A DNA stretch of 64,000 nucleotides from Acidobacteriaceae bacterium (GCA_021323655.1 JAJPKO010000010.1:124001-188000), one strand, 5' to 3'; numbered from the stretch's first letter, positions 25,519-34,359 are shown. Translations and numbers: made by a program. The notes: generated by a model from the letters alone, not told the origin.

Positions 25519-26606
25519 CAGTGCGCCCCCTTCAGCACCGCGAATGGTGTTTCCAGCAGAATTCTTAAATCCAGCCACAGAGACCACTTGCGCGCATAAC
25601 GCAGGTCGAGCCTCACCATCTCGTCAAAGGTTGTGCGGCTGCGACCTTTGACCTGCCACAGGCCGGTCATGCCCGGCTTCACTTCCAGCACGCGCCTCTT
25701 ATGCCACAGGTCATAGCAGGAAACTTCGTAAGGAATAGGCGGACGCGGACCCACCAGTGACATTTCGCCGCGAAGCACATTCCATAGCTGCGGCAGTTCG
25801 TCCAGGCTTGTCTTTCTTAAAAATGATCCGACGGGTGTAATCCGCGGATCGCCTGTCATTTTAAAAATTGGCTTCCCGTCTTTGTCCTTTTCCTGCGCGG
25901 CCTTGCCTTCAATCAGCTGCCGGCAATAGGCCTCATGAATGGAAGGATCGTTCCCTGCCCGCATGGAACGGAATTTCAAAAAGGTAAAGTGCTTGCCATA
26001 ACGCCCCACCCTGATTTGCCGAAAGAAGACAGGGCCGCGGGAGGTACATTTCACCGCGATCGCGATTGCAAGAAAGACGGGAAAGAAAAGTGCCAGCAAA
26101 AAGGACGCGCCCGCTATGTCGCCTATCCTCTTTATGGCCTGTTGCATCCGTTTTTCATTCGCCTCAAGCGAGCAGAAGATGTCAGAGAGGTCTTCTGCGC
26201 CATGGTCATCCTGGGAAGCAAAGCGGGCGGGTAACACATAGGCCGAACAGGCAATGTCTTTCATTCCGGCCTGGAGAAGCTGCGCCTCAATCTTTGTCAA
26301 AATCACGCGCCGCGCCTCTTCGACCGGAGCAATGCCAAGCTCGCAAAAGATGGCTCCCAGGGTGGTGTTCTGCTCAAACCATCCCCATATATCTGTTTCA
26401 CGCGAGGCCGGAGCAAGCACCTCCGCCACGGACGCCAGCTGAGTGGAGTTTCCTTCTCTGCGCTCAAATAGAACCAGCAGCAACGGGCGCCGGGACCGTT
26501 CGGCACGTTTCCACTCATGCGCCAGCTTCTGCAGAAAGACTTCTTCTGTCTCAGTGCGCCTTTGAATAGAGGCAAATGACAGGCCTGTGGCTGATGTTGT
26601 CACCAT
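25518..26606 (-). CDS. Priming sugar transferase with a degenerate GGDEF-like N-terminal domain
   Basis: C-terminal half is a bacterial sugar transferase domain: membrane segment [19 protein letters not shown], basic motif [10 protein letters not shown], catalytic region [25 protein letters not shown] and [10 protein letters not shown]. It moves a sugar-phosphate onto undecaprenyl phosphate to start the repeat. The N-terminal ~150 residues lack the usual membrane/CoA-binding module; instead they look like a diguanylate-cyclase-type fold without GGDEF ([10 protein letters not shown]..., then [20 protein letters not shown]). The ATG at 26606 is chosen because AGGAG lies five bases upstream and because a sigma-54-like promoter at 26662-26677 would start transcription downstream of the tracked start (26666). 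362 residues. Confidence 0.88.
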   Translation of the reverse strand: MVTTSATGLSFASIQRRTETEEVFLQKLAHEWKRAERSRRPLLLVLFERREGNSTQLASVAEVLAPASRETDIWGWFEQNTTLGAIFCELGIAPVEEARRVILTKIEAQLLQAGMKDIACSAYVLPARFASQDDHGAEDLSDIFCSLEANEKRMQQAIKRIGDIAGASFLLALFFPVFLAIAIAVKCTSRGPVFFRQIRVGRYGKHFTFLKFRSMRAGNDPSIHEAYCRQLIEGKAAQEKDKDGKPIFKMTGDPRITPVGSFLRKTSLDELPQLWNVLRGEMSLVGPRPPIPYEVSCYDLWHKRRVLEVKPGMTGLWQVKGRSRTTFDEMVRLDLRYARKWSLWLDLRILLETPFAVLKGAH

Positions 26607-26661
26607 ACGTCTCCTCATTTGCGCAATGCGGAAGGGCCACACTGCGGCTGTTATTGAGGAG

Positions 26662-26677
26662 AGCAATTACTGTTCCA
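26662..26677 (-). promoter_or_regulatory. Sigma-54-type promoter for the sugar transferase block
   Basis: On the minus strand TGGAAC-AGTAA-TTGCT fits TGGCAC-N5-TTGCW with one mismatch and correct GG-GC spacing. Predicted start near 26651, about 45 bases before the revised ATG at 26606. A palindrome TTCCGCGGAA lies about 15 bases upstream. Lies in a 226-base gap after the lipoprotein gene. Confidence 0.6.
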
Positions 26678-26832
26678 GAACCACTGTCTTCCGCGGAAAA
26701 GAGAGGCCGATCTCAGGACTTTCTTTGGTGGATGTAGCGAATCCAGGCAAATCGTCAACTTCATCCAGAAGAAAAGGGGACCTGGAGTGGAAAAGACTTT
26801 CTCCGGGCATGAAGCGCTTTCCATAACTCGGT

Positions 26833-27195
26833 TCAAGAGGTGGGCACTGTCGCCTGTGCCTCGGGTGAGTAGTCGCTTTCTGCACCATTGCCATCCACCG
26901 CAGTCACTACGTAGTAGAACGTGTCGCCTGCAGCCACCTGAGAGTCTGTATAGGTGGTCCCAGTCACAAGGGCCGGGCTGATCAGGGAGTAAGGTCCATC
27001 GTGCTGGCTGGCCCGGTAGACATGGTATCCAGCCACATGGGAAGGGCTGGCTGCCCACTGGAGGTCTATTTCATGCTGCGAAGCGCCTGTTCCCGGCGTG
27101 GTGGATGTGGCAGGCGAGGAGGGTCTGTGAACTCCACAACTGGTTAAAAGCAGGGGCACGCCAAACATGCATAGACCGCGGGCGCTTCTTCGCAA
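26833..27195 (-). CDS. Small fibronectin type III lipoprotein
   Basis: About 120 residues: lipoprotein signal ending LLLTSC, a short Ser/Pro/Thr linker, then one Fn3 domain (IDLQWAASPSHVAGYHVYRA...YSLISPAL...TYTDSQVAAGDTFYYVVTAVDGNG...YSPEAQATV). The tracked start (27309) overlaps the aminotransferase and adds an unlikely lead. I prefer the TTG at 27195, which has GGAG six bases upstream and gives a clean signal (MRRSARGLCMFGVPLLLTSC). Fn3 domains of this kind often bind carbohydrate or act as spacers; it probably sits at the cell surface near the EPS machinery. Confidence 0.75.
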   Translation of the reverse strand: MRRSARGLCMFGVPLLLTSCGVHRPSSPATSTTPGTGASQHEIDLQWAASPSHVAGYHVYRASQHDGPYSLISPALVTGTTYTDSQVAAGDTFYYVVTAVDGNGAESDYSPEAQATVPTS

Positions 27196-27295
27196 AGCAG
27201 GTCTCCGGAGAAAAATCTCTCGAGATGAGTGTAAACCGCAGGCCGCCAGTTCCCCATATAACCCACTTGCGAGGCCGTATGGGGATGGTTCTGCG

Positions 27296-28492
27296 TCATT
27301 GCGCAACAACAGCGCAGTCTAATACGCGGCAAAGTGCCTGGACCACATATTCCTGGTCCTGAAGTGACAACCCTGGATACATGGGCAGCGAGAGCGCGGA
27401 TGCCGCCGCTGCTTCTGTTACTGGAAGATCACCCTGGGAGTACCCGAGGAAAGAGTATGCCGGCTGAAGGTGCAGTGGGACGGGATAGTGAATGCCGGTC
27501 CCCACACCCTGTTCCGCCAGCTTTTCCAGAACGGTGTCACGGTCTTCTACACGCACGACATAGAGGTGGTAGACGGCCTCAGAATTTTCTCTCTCGCAGG
27601 GAAAAACAATTCCATCCATGTCCGAGAGCATTCTGTCGTAAGCGCGAGCCACGGCGCGGCGCTGTTCTGTCCATCGAGGCAGGTACTTCAACTTTACATC
27701 CAGAAAACCGGCCTGGATGGCGTCCAGCCGCCCGTTGTAGCCAATTGCTTCATGGAAGTATTTCCGCGGCTGTCCGTGATCGCGCAGGACACGGACCTTG
27801 CGCGCCAGTTCCGGGTCATTTGTTGTGACCGCGCCAGCTTCGCCACACGCTCCCAGGTTCTTGCCCGGATAGAAGCTGAACGCCGCCGCCTTGCCGACAG
27901 AGCCGGCTGTTAACCAGCGATTTTCGCGCCGAGAAAAGTATTTCGCCCCGTGCGCCTGACAGGCATCTTCGTAGACCTGCAAGCCAAACTCTTCCGCAAT
28001 TCCCAGGATTGCATCCATTTCCGCCATTTGCCCATACAGGTGCACCGGGACCACGGCGGTAATCGGATTTCCGGTCCGCTGGCCCAGCCGCTTTCCGGTG
28101 ACCGGGTCGGGCCTACAGCCCTCAAGATAAGACCGCAGCTTTTCCGCATCCATCGTGCACGTGCGTTCATCCACATCAATGAATTCGGGTACAGCGCCGG
28201 CCTGGGTGATGGCCTCGGCCGTAGCGATAAACGTATGCGCCACGGTCAGCACGGTTTCACCCGGCTTAATTCCTCCGGCAAGGAATGCGAGCAAGAGGGC
28301 ATCCGTTCCGCTGGCCACACCAATGCACTCAGCGGCTTCGCAGTAGGCGGCAAAGTGTTGTTCAAAACTGGTTACAGGCCCTCCGCCGATGAATCCGGCG
28401 GTGTGGAGCGCTTTACGAAAGACCTGCACCAGCTCTTCTTCCAGCTCTTTGTGCAGGGTGATGAGATCGAGAAACGGGACAATCGTCTTCAT
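27296..28492 (-). CDS. DegT/DnrJ/EryC1-family sugar aminotransferase
   Basis: 398 residues. PLP-dependent enzyme that aminates a nucleotide keto-sugar. Typical motifs: IGVASGTDALLLAFLAGG near residue 60, VHLYGQMAEMDAI, YEDACQAHGA and the Lys region AAFSFYPGKNLGACGEAGAV (Schiff-base Lys in FYPGKNLGA). Together with the dehydrogenase and acetyltransferase just upstream it forms the oxidation-amination-acetylation trio known from WbpB-WbpE-WbpD (2,3-diacetamido uronic acid synthesis). The start overlaps the acetyltransferase stop (ATGA). Confidence 0.93.
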   Translation of the reverse strand: MKTIVPFLDLITLHKELEEELVQVFRKALHTAGFIGGGPVTSFEQHFAAYCEAAECIGVASGTDALLLAFLAGGIKPGETVLTVAHTFIATAEAITQAGAVPEFIDVDERTCTMDAEKLRSYLEGCRPDPVTGKRLGQRTGNPITAVVPVHLYGQMAEMDAILGIAEEFGLQVYEDACQAHGAKYFSRRENRWLTAGSVGKAAAFSFYPGKNLGACGEAGAVTTNDPELARKVRVLRDHGQPRKYFHEAIGYNGRLDAIQAGFLDVKLKYLPRWTEQRRAVARAYDRMLSDMDGIVFPCERENSEAVYHLYVVRVEDRDTVLEKLAEQGVGTGIHYPVPLHLQPAYSFLGYSQGDLPVTEAAAASALSLPMYPGLSLQDQEYVVQALCRVLDCAVVAQ

Positions 28493-28986
28493 TGCATCAG
28501 CGTCTTTTCTTCGTCGAGAGAGCGCAGCACGCGCGCGGGTACTCCGGCGACAATGGCGTTGTCCGGAACATTTCTTGTAACCACGCTGCCAGCTCCGATG
28601 ATTGCGTTTTCGCCAATAATCACGCGGGAAAGAATCGTTGCTCCCGATCCAATGGAAGCCCCCCTTTTCACCAGCGTCTTTTCTACCACCCAGTCTTTTT
28701 CCGTCTGCATCTGGCCATCGGGAGTTGTGGCGCGGGGATAAGAATCATTAATAAAAGTAACGTTGTGGCCAACGAAGACGTTGTCTTCGATCACCACCCC
28801 TTCGCAGACAAACGTATGACTGGAGATTTTACAGTTGCGGCCGATCTTCGCATTCTTTTGCACTTCGACGAATGCGCCGATCTTCGTGTGGTCGCCAACC
28901 TCGCAGCCGTACAGATTGATGAATTTCGACAGCTTTACATCTTCCCCCAGTTTTACGTCGGGGGCCATGGAAATAAATTCGTTCAT
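28489..28986 (-). CDS. Hexapeptide N-acetyltransferase (WbpD/WlbB-like)
   Basis: 165 residues made almost entirely of left-handed beta-helix repeats (VKLSKFINLYGCEVGDHTKI, IGRNCKISSHTFVCEGVVIE, IGSGATILSRVIIGENAIIGAG) with the ending NAIVAGVPARVL. Very close in pattern to WbpD/WlbB, which acetylates the 3-amino group of UDP-sugar uronates. Both its start and stop overlap neighbours by four bases, so the dehydrogenase, acetyltransferase and aminotransferase are translationally coupled. Confidence 0.9.
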   Translation of the reverse strand: MNEFISMAPDVKLGEDVKLSKFINLYGCEVGDHTKIGAFVEVQKNAKIGRNCKISSHTFVCEGVVIEDNVFVGHNVTFINDSYPRATTPDGQMQTEKDWVVEKTLVKRGASIGSGATILSRVIIGENAIIGAGSVVTRNVPDNAIVAGVPARVLRSLDEEKTLMQ

Positions 28987-30110
28987 ATCAGGACCTGTGT
29001 TCCACGATGCTTTAAGGATTCGTCGGCGGCCTGCAGCATCTTTACGATGCGCAGTCCGGAGATTCCGTCATTGATGGGCCGGCGGTTTTCGCGGATGCAC
29101 TCATTGAAATGCTCGATTTCCAGCTTCAGTGCCTCTGCATTTTCAAGCTGCGGGGCCCACATATCACCCGTGCGGTAACGCACCAACAGGTCGTAAATGC
29201 CCTCGCCCGTCCGGGTGTGATGAACTCCGCGATCGTAGACCTTGATCTTTTCGTCTGACTCAAGGTCGTTCCAGATCAGCATCTTCTTGTCGCCGCCTAC
29301 CAGCGTAGTGCGCACCTTCACAGGGGACAGCCAGTTCACGTTGACATGCGCAATCAGCTTGTTGGGATAGTAGATCGTGACAAAAGCGACATCTTCCACG
29401 CCATTCACATGCTTCTGGCCAGTGGCTACGACCGCTTCGGCGCGCTCCGGCAAAAGATAATCCATGATGGCGAAATCATGCGGCGCCAGGTCCCAAATTA
29501 CGTTAACGTCGTGTTGAAACAGCCCCAGATTCACGCGCATCGCGTCGTAATAGTAGATGTCACCCAGCTCACGCGTCTCGATCAGGTGCTTGATCTTGCG
29601 CACGGCCGGGGTGAACAGGAAGGTGTGGTCCACCATGATTTTCAGGCCCTTGCGTTCCGCCAGCCCAATCAGCTCTTCGGCCTGGTCTGCATTCGATGTG
29701 AAAGGTTTTTCCACGAACACGTGCTTGCCGTTCAGCAACGCAGCCTTGGCCAGCTCGTAGTGGGTCCACACTGGAGTGACCACCGCAACCACATCAATAT
29801 GGGGTGAGCGGATGACTTCCATGACGTCTGCCGCCACTTCGACATCGGGATGGCCCTTCATCACACGGGCCAATGCCTCCGGCCTGCGGTCACATACCAT
29901 CGTTACCTGTGAGTGTTCCTGGGCGCTGAAGTTGCGAACGATGTTCGGCCCCCAGTATCCATAGCCAACCACTCCCACCCGCAGCACATCTGATCTCAGC
30001 GCTGGCCTTGGGGCCATTTCGGCCCAAGGCATCGGCATCAGCCGGGTCGCGTTGAAAGCTGTGTCCGTCATTGCCGGGCGCACATCTACTGCTACTGGTA
30101 TATCTCCCAT
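28983..30110 (-). CDS. Gfo/Idh/MocA-family nucleotide-sugar dehydrogenase (WbpB/WlbA-like)
   Basis: 375 residues. NAD-binding Rossmann motif VGVVGYGYWGPNIVRN (about 44-58), the conserved KHVFVEKPFTSNADQAEEL (catalytic EKP) and a C-terminal Gfo/Idh alpha/beta domain with DLAPHDFAIMDYLL (catalytic His region). Oxidises C3 of a UDP-sugar in the WbpB-type pathway. First gene of the minus-strand block; ATG preceded by GGAGGCAGG and by an exact sigma-54-type promoter. The N-terminal 40 residues (Pro/Ala/Met-rich) are an unusual extension. Confidence 0.92.
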   Translation of the reverse strand: MGDIPVAVDVRPAMTDTAFNATRLMPMPWAEMAPRPALRSDVLRVGVVGYGYWGPNIVRNFSAQEHSQVTMVCDRRPEALARVMKGHPDVEVAADVMEVIRSPHIDVVAVVTPVWTHYELAKAALLNGKHVFVEKPFTSNADQAEELIGLAERKGLKIMVDHTFLFTPAVRKIKHLIETRELGDIYYYDAMRVNLGLFQHDVNVIWDLAPHDFAIMDYLLPERAEAVVATGQKHVNGVEDVAFVTIYYPNKLIAHVNVNWLSPVKVRTTLVGGDKKMLIWNDLESDEKIKVYDRGVHHTRTGEGIYDLLVRYRTGDMWAPQLENAEALKLEIEHFNECIRENRRPINDGISGLRIVKMLQAADESLKHRGTQVLI

Positions 30111-30153
30111 CCTGCCTCCGGGGGGATGTCATATGAATTACTGCGCTTACCAG

Positions 30154-30169
30154 TGCAATCATCGTGCCA
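30154..30169 (-). promoter_or_regulatory. Exact sigma-54 -24/-12 promoter for the minus-strand EPS block
   Basis: Minus strand reads TTGGCACGATGATTGCAC: TGGCAC-N5-TTGCA with no mismatch and also the extended YTGGCACGR. Predicted start near 30143, leader about 33 bases to the ATG at 30110. Located in the 297-base gap between divergent EPS operons; the rest of that gap shows no gene. Confidence 0.8.
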
Positions 30170-30407
30170 AAGCCTGGGAGCAGGTTCCTGTATGCATTTG
30201 CGCGCTGATGTCGCATGGGCGATGCAAATCCTCTGCATTTTGCAGGAATGAAGAGAAAATCTTTTCCTTCAAGGTAAAGGTGCTTCTTTCACATCTGCCC
30301 TGCCTGCAGTGGTTTTACCCATAATTCTGGACAGAAATATTCGCAGGCGCTTTTTTGTCGCAGGGAAGAGTCGAGTTTGGTCTGGCGAATGCAAGTAAGC
30401 CGGGTGC

Positions 30408-31565
30408 ATGAAAGTGTCAGTTATCCTGGGCACACGCCCGGAAGCCATTAAACTTGCGCCTGTCATTCTTGCTCTGAGGGCGAGCAACGAATTCGAGTGC
30501 CATGTCTGCGTCACTGGCCAGCACCGGCAGATGCTCGACCAGGTGCTCGAAGTCTTTCAGATTGTTCCTGATGCCGATCTCGACCTGATGACTGACAGCC
30601 AGACGCTCAGCGGCCTTACAGCACGGGCACTTACGGCCCTTGATGCCTATCTATCGCAGGAAAAGCCGGACCTAGTACTGGTGCAGGGCGACACAACAAC
30701 CGTCTTCACTGCTTCTCTGGCCGCTTTTTATCACGGCATTCCGGTGGGACACGTCGAAGCCGGGCTGCGTACCGGGAACCTGCATTCTCCATGGCCGGAA
30801 GAAGCAAACCGCGTCCTGACCAGCCGGCTTACCGCTCTGCACTTTGCCCCGACCGAAAGTGCGCGCCAGGCACTTTTGCGCGAAGGTGTGCCGCAAGGTG
30901 ACATTTTCGTGACAGGAAACACCGTCATAGATGCTCTTTATCTTGCCGTGGACCGCGCGAAGAGTTTGCTTACGGAAATCTCCGGACTGCCGCGAGAGAT
31001 CATGGCAAGGAATGCTCCGGTCGTGCTGATTACAGGCCATCGCCGCGAGAGTTTTGGCGAAAAGCTTGAAGCGATATGCCAGGCCATCCTTGACCTGGCT
31101 GAAACATTCCCTGAGGCGCAGTTTGTTTACCCTGTGCACCTGAATCCGCAGGTGCGCCAGACGGTCATGCGCATGTTGTCGGTACCACAGTGCAACAATA
31201 TTCACCTTATTGCGCCATTGTCTTATCTACCCTTTGTTGCGCTGATGCAGCGCGCCACCCTCATCATTACTGACTCCGGCGGCGTGCAGGAAGAAGCGCC
31301 GGCGCTGGGAAAACCCGTTCTCGTTACGCGCGATACTACGGAACGGCCAGAAGCCCTCGCTGGCGGCACCGTCAAGTTAGTAGGCGCAGACCGCGCGGCG
31401 ATTGTGTGCGAAGCGACCAGGCTGTTGAGCGATCCCGAACATCTGCGCGCGATGTCCCATGTCTGCCTGCCTTATGGCGATGGCAGGGCAACGGAAAGAA
31501 TTCTGGCCGCTATGGCCGCGCGTTTTGCCCTGCAGCAAGATCTTGTCCCGGTGGTGGGCCAGTGA
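30408..31565 (+). CDS. wecB: UDP-N-acetylglucosamine 2-epimerase (non-hydrolysing)
   Basis: 385 residues. Interconverts UDP-GlcNAc and UDP-ManNAc (or the diacetamido equivalent, as WbpI does). Motifs: VSVILGTRPEAIKLAPV at the start, VLVQGDTTTVFTASLAAFY, GHVEAGLRTGN, PEEANRVLTSRL, LITGHRRESFGE and ITDSGGVQEEAPALGKPVLVTRDTTERPEA. First gene of the plus-strand side of the divergent EPS promoters. Translation of the next gene is coupled through a TGATG overlap. No strong ribosome binding site is seen. Confidence 0.95.
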   Translation: MKVSVILGTRPEAIKLAPVILALRASNEFECHVCVTGQHRQMLDQVLEVFQIVPDADLDLMTDSQTLSGLTARALTALDAYLSQEKPDLVLVQGDTTTVFTASLAAFYHGIPVGHVEAGLRTGNLHSPWPEEANRVLTSRLTALHFAPTESARQALLREGVPQGDIFVTGNTVIDALYLAVDRAKSLLTEISGLPREIMARNAPVVLITGHRRESFGEKLEAICQAILDLAETFPEAQFVYPVHLNPQVRQTVMRMLSVPQCNNIHLIAPLSYLPFVALMQRATLIITDSGGVQEEAPALGKPVLVTRDTTERPEALAGGTVKLVGADRAAIVCEATRLLSDPEHLRAMSHVCLPYGDGRATERILAAMAARFALQQDLVPVVGQ

Positions 31566-32920
31566 TGAAGCAGCCGCCACGGATCCTGATGATCAGCCCG
31601 CTCTTTCCGCCTATGGCGGATTCCGAGGCATTTTGTGCCGGAAAAATGGCGCTCGCTTTGCGCAATGCCGGCTGCGATGTCCAGATCATCTATTGCAGTA
31701 ATTACCCCGGCGCCGGGCGTAAAGACAGTTCGCAGATGTGGAAAGAGTTTTCCTGCTGCGCGCATGATGTGCCACTTCCTCCCGGCAGTTGGATCAGGTC
31801 TCTCCCGTATGCAATGCGCTACGGGATGCCATTCTTTTCTCAGTGGCTACGCGACGCTGTGAAGTTGGCAAAACAGCTTCATGCTGCGGCGCCGTTCGAT
31901 CTGGTGCAGTCCCGGTCACTCCCCATGATTTCCCATGTGGCCGGATACCACGTGTCCCGGCAGCTCAATCTTCGCTGGAATGCGAACCTCAATGATCCGT
32001 GGGACTTTCATTTTTTTCCTGATGCCGTCCGCATTCGCGGGCTACGGCGATACGCCCATGCTGCGCGTGCTGCGCTGCGATTTCGCCGCATTGGACCAAT
32101 TTCAAACTACTGGATGCGAAAGACCTTTCGCACGGCAGACCTGGTGACCTTCTGTTCTGCGCGGCTTCGTGACTATCACGCATCCTTTACAGCACTTTCG
32201 CCGAAGAGCGCGATTGTGCCCCACATCGGCGGGGCGGCCAATCTTCAGGCTTTGGCAGAAATTCCGGGCGGTCTGCGCCTGGTCCACGCAGGAAAACTCG
32301 GGGCGAACGAATTTACCGGACGCTCTACAAGGACCCTCCTTCAGGGCATGGCGGCATTTGTGCAGATGTACCCGCAGCATGATCTCGACTTTTCCCTGAC
32401 TCTGGTTGGCCCGGAAGACAAAGAGACGACGGGCCTGGTCCGTGCGCTCGGGCTGGAGAAATTTGTGCGTAGCATCGGGCCGGTCAGTTACGAAGAGAGT
32501 CTGCTATGGATTGCACGCGCCTCTGTCTGTGTCCTCGTAGAGGCCCGCATGGAAGAAGGAATCTTTTTCCCGTCCAAATGCGCCGACTACATCGCGATGG
32601 GGAAACCTATCCTTGCCTTCAGCCCGGAAAAGGGCGTTGTTGCTGATCTTGCAGCACTCGGCAGCGGAATTACTCGCATTCATGGCGAAGACGCTGCAAG
32701 TGTCGCCTTCACGCTCGAACGCTATTATGCCGCGCAGCAGAAAGGCCAGCTTTCCCAGTACGCTCCCGATGAAAATCTGCGCAGCCTCTGCTCTCCGGAA
32801 CACGCGGCAGACACTTTTCTCTATCTCTGCCGGGCAAAGGTGAAACAGGCAGTCACATTTCCCCGTTGGGAAAAAACTTTCTCACAACCGAAGCCGGAAG
32901 CCCAGGGCACACCTAAATGA
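31565..32920 (+). CDS. Glycosyltransferase (GT-B, family 4-like)
   Basis: About 451 residues from the ATG at 31565 (TGATG overlap with wecB; the ORF track start at 31406 lies inside wecB in another frame). N-terminal RILMISPLFPPMADSEAFCAGKMALALR and a C-terminal donor-binding region (SLTLVGPEDKETTGLVRAL, EARMEEGIFFPSKCADYIAMGKPILAF) fit a GT-B enzyme. Probably adds the sugar made with the WecB product, by position only. The four-base overlap with the flippase gene couples all three genes. Confidence 0.85.
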   Translation: MKQPPRILMISPLFPPMADSEAFCAGKMALALRNAGCDVQIIYCSNYPGAGRKDSSQMWKEFSCCAHDVPLPPGSWIRSLPYAMRYGMPFFSQWLRDAVKLAKQLHAAAPFDLVQSRSLPMISHVAGYHVSRQLNLRWNANLNDPWDFHFFPDAVRIRGLRRYAHAARAALRFRRIGPISNYWMRKTFRTADLVTFCSARLRDYHASFTALSPKSAIVPHIGGAANLQALAEIPGGLRLVHAGKLGANEFTGRSTRTLLQGMAAFVQMYPQHDLDFSLTLVGPEDKETTGLVRALGLEKFVRSIGPVSYEESLLWIARASVCVLVEARMEEGIFFPSKCADYIAMGKPILAFSPEKGVVADLAALGSGITRIHGEDAASVAFTLERYYAAQQKGQLSQYAPDENLRSLCSPEHAADTFLYLCRAKVKQAVTFPRWEKTFSQPKPEAQGTPK

Positions 32921-34299
32921 CAGCACTTTCCCGATATCTGCCGAAACCGCTCCAGCAATGGATCCATAACAATCCCATGGGGCAGCGCCTCGCCCGCGGC
33001 GCTTTCTGGACACTGCTCGGAACCATTGCATCGCGTGTGCTGAGTATTCCCGTTTCTGTCATTCTGGCTCGCTGGATGGGCCCTTCGCATTATGGCGAGC
33101 TGGGCGTAATCAACAATAGCGTTGATCTGTTTATCGTCTTCGCTGGCTTTGGGCTCGGCCTGACCGCAACCAAGCATATTGCTGAATTTCGCACAACTGA
33201 TCCGGAACGCGCGGGGCGCATTCTTGCACTTTCTAATGTGACCGCAGGATTCACCGCGACAGTCACTGCCATTGTGCTCTGGCTGGCTGCGCCATATCTT
33301 GCCATGCATACCTTAAATGCTCCGCAGCTTACCGGATCACTTCGTATTGGAGCGATCATTCTTCTCCTTGCGGCCATCAATGGGGCGCAACAGGGCGCGC
33401 TGTATGGTTTTGAGGCCTTCCGCACGACCGCGAGAATTCAGGCGATTGTGGCCCTTCTGAATCTTCCCTTCAGCCTGATTGGCTACTGGCTGGGCGGACT
33501 CAATGGTGTGCTCTGGGGGATGGTGGCAACGCGCGCCGCCGACTGGCTCCTGCGCCGCATGGCCCTGCTGAAGGAATCCCGCAACAGCGGCGTGCCCATG
33601 GGGCTGAAAGGATGGACGCGGGAGTTGCACGTCCTCTGGAAATACAGCATTCCCGCGCTGCTCTCGGGGGTGATGGTGGCGCCCGTTAACTGGGTCTGCG
33701 CGGCCATGCTGGTCAATCAGCCCAGAGGCTACGCGCAGATGGGCATCTACAACGCCGCAAACCAATGGTATGGCGCGCTGCTTTTCCTGCCGACGGTCCT
33801 GGGCAGCGGCCTGCTGCCGCTGCTTTCCGAGCGCATGGGCCATCAGGACAGCCACTCTTCGGGGAAGGTCCTCTTCTTTATGCTGCGACTGAACGCGATC
33901 ATCGTGCTGCCTGCGGCCCTGCTGGGCGCAGTGCTCAGTCCCTGGATTATGCGTCTGTATGGCCCTGCTTTTGCACATGGATGGCCGACCCTAGTCGCTG
34001 TTCTCTTTACTGCGGCCATCTTCGCTGTGTTGATTCCAGTCGGTGATGTCATAGCCGCTTCAGGACGTATGTGGATCGGCATGGCCATGAACGCAGGCTG
34101 GGCACTGATCTTCATCTCCGGAACATATATGTTCGTGCACCGCGGCTCATTCGGTCTGAGCCTGGCACGTCTGGTGGCTTATATCGCCCACGCAGCGTGG
34201 ACGATCGCCTTTGCATGGCTGATCATCGCGCGCTCCCGTTCGGCAACGAAGCCAACGATCTCCTCCTCTCCTGTTGCAGCAGGAAGCGAGGCTGCATAA
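32917..34299 (+). CDS. Wzx-type oligosaccharide flippase (MOP/polysaccharide biosynthesis family)
   Basis: 460 residues with about twelve to fourteen hydrophobic helices. The N-terminal RGAFWTLLGTIASRVLSIPVSVILARWMGPSHYGELGV is a typical Wzx opening. Flips undecaprenyl-linked repeat units to the periplasm for the O-antigen-type polymerase (18610). Last gene of a three-gene plus-strand operon; a 126-base gap with a further sigma-54-like site follows. Confidence 0.92.
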   Translation: MTALSRYLPKPLQQWIHNNPMGQRLARGAFWTLLGTIASRVLSIPVSVILARWMGPSHYGELGVINNSVDLFIVFAGFGLGLTATKHIAEFRTTDPERAGRILALSNVTAGFTATVTAIVLWLAAPYLAMHTLNAPQLTGSLRIGAIILLLAAINGAQQGALYGFEAFRTTARIQAIVALLNLPFSLIGYWLGGLNGVLWGMVATRAADWLLRRMALLKESRNSGVPMGLKGWTRELHVLWKYSIPALLSGVMVAPVNWVCAAMLVNQPRGYAQMGIYNAANQWYGALLFLPTVLGSGLLPLLSERMGHQDSHSSGKVLFFMLRLNAIIVLPAALLGAVLSPWIMRLYGPAFAHGWPTLVAVLFTAAIFAVLIPVGDVIAASGRMWIGMAMNAGWALIFISGTYMFVHRGSFGLSLARLVAYIAHAAWTIAFAWLIIARSRSATKPTISSSPVAAGSEAA

Positions 34300-34359
34300 G
34301 TATGCGCAATTGGTTGCACATCTTTAATCGCGTAGATCTTTTGACACAACTCACACGAA

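Noticed and set aside
30378-30393. Sigma-54-like site before wecB (TGGTCT-GGCGA-ATGCA)
   Set aside because: GG/GC spacing is right but most other positions differ, and it would start transcription only about three bases before the ATG.
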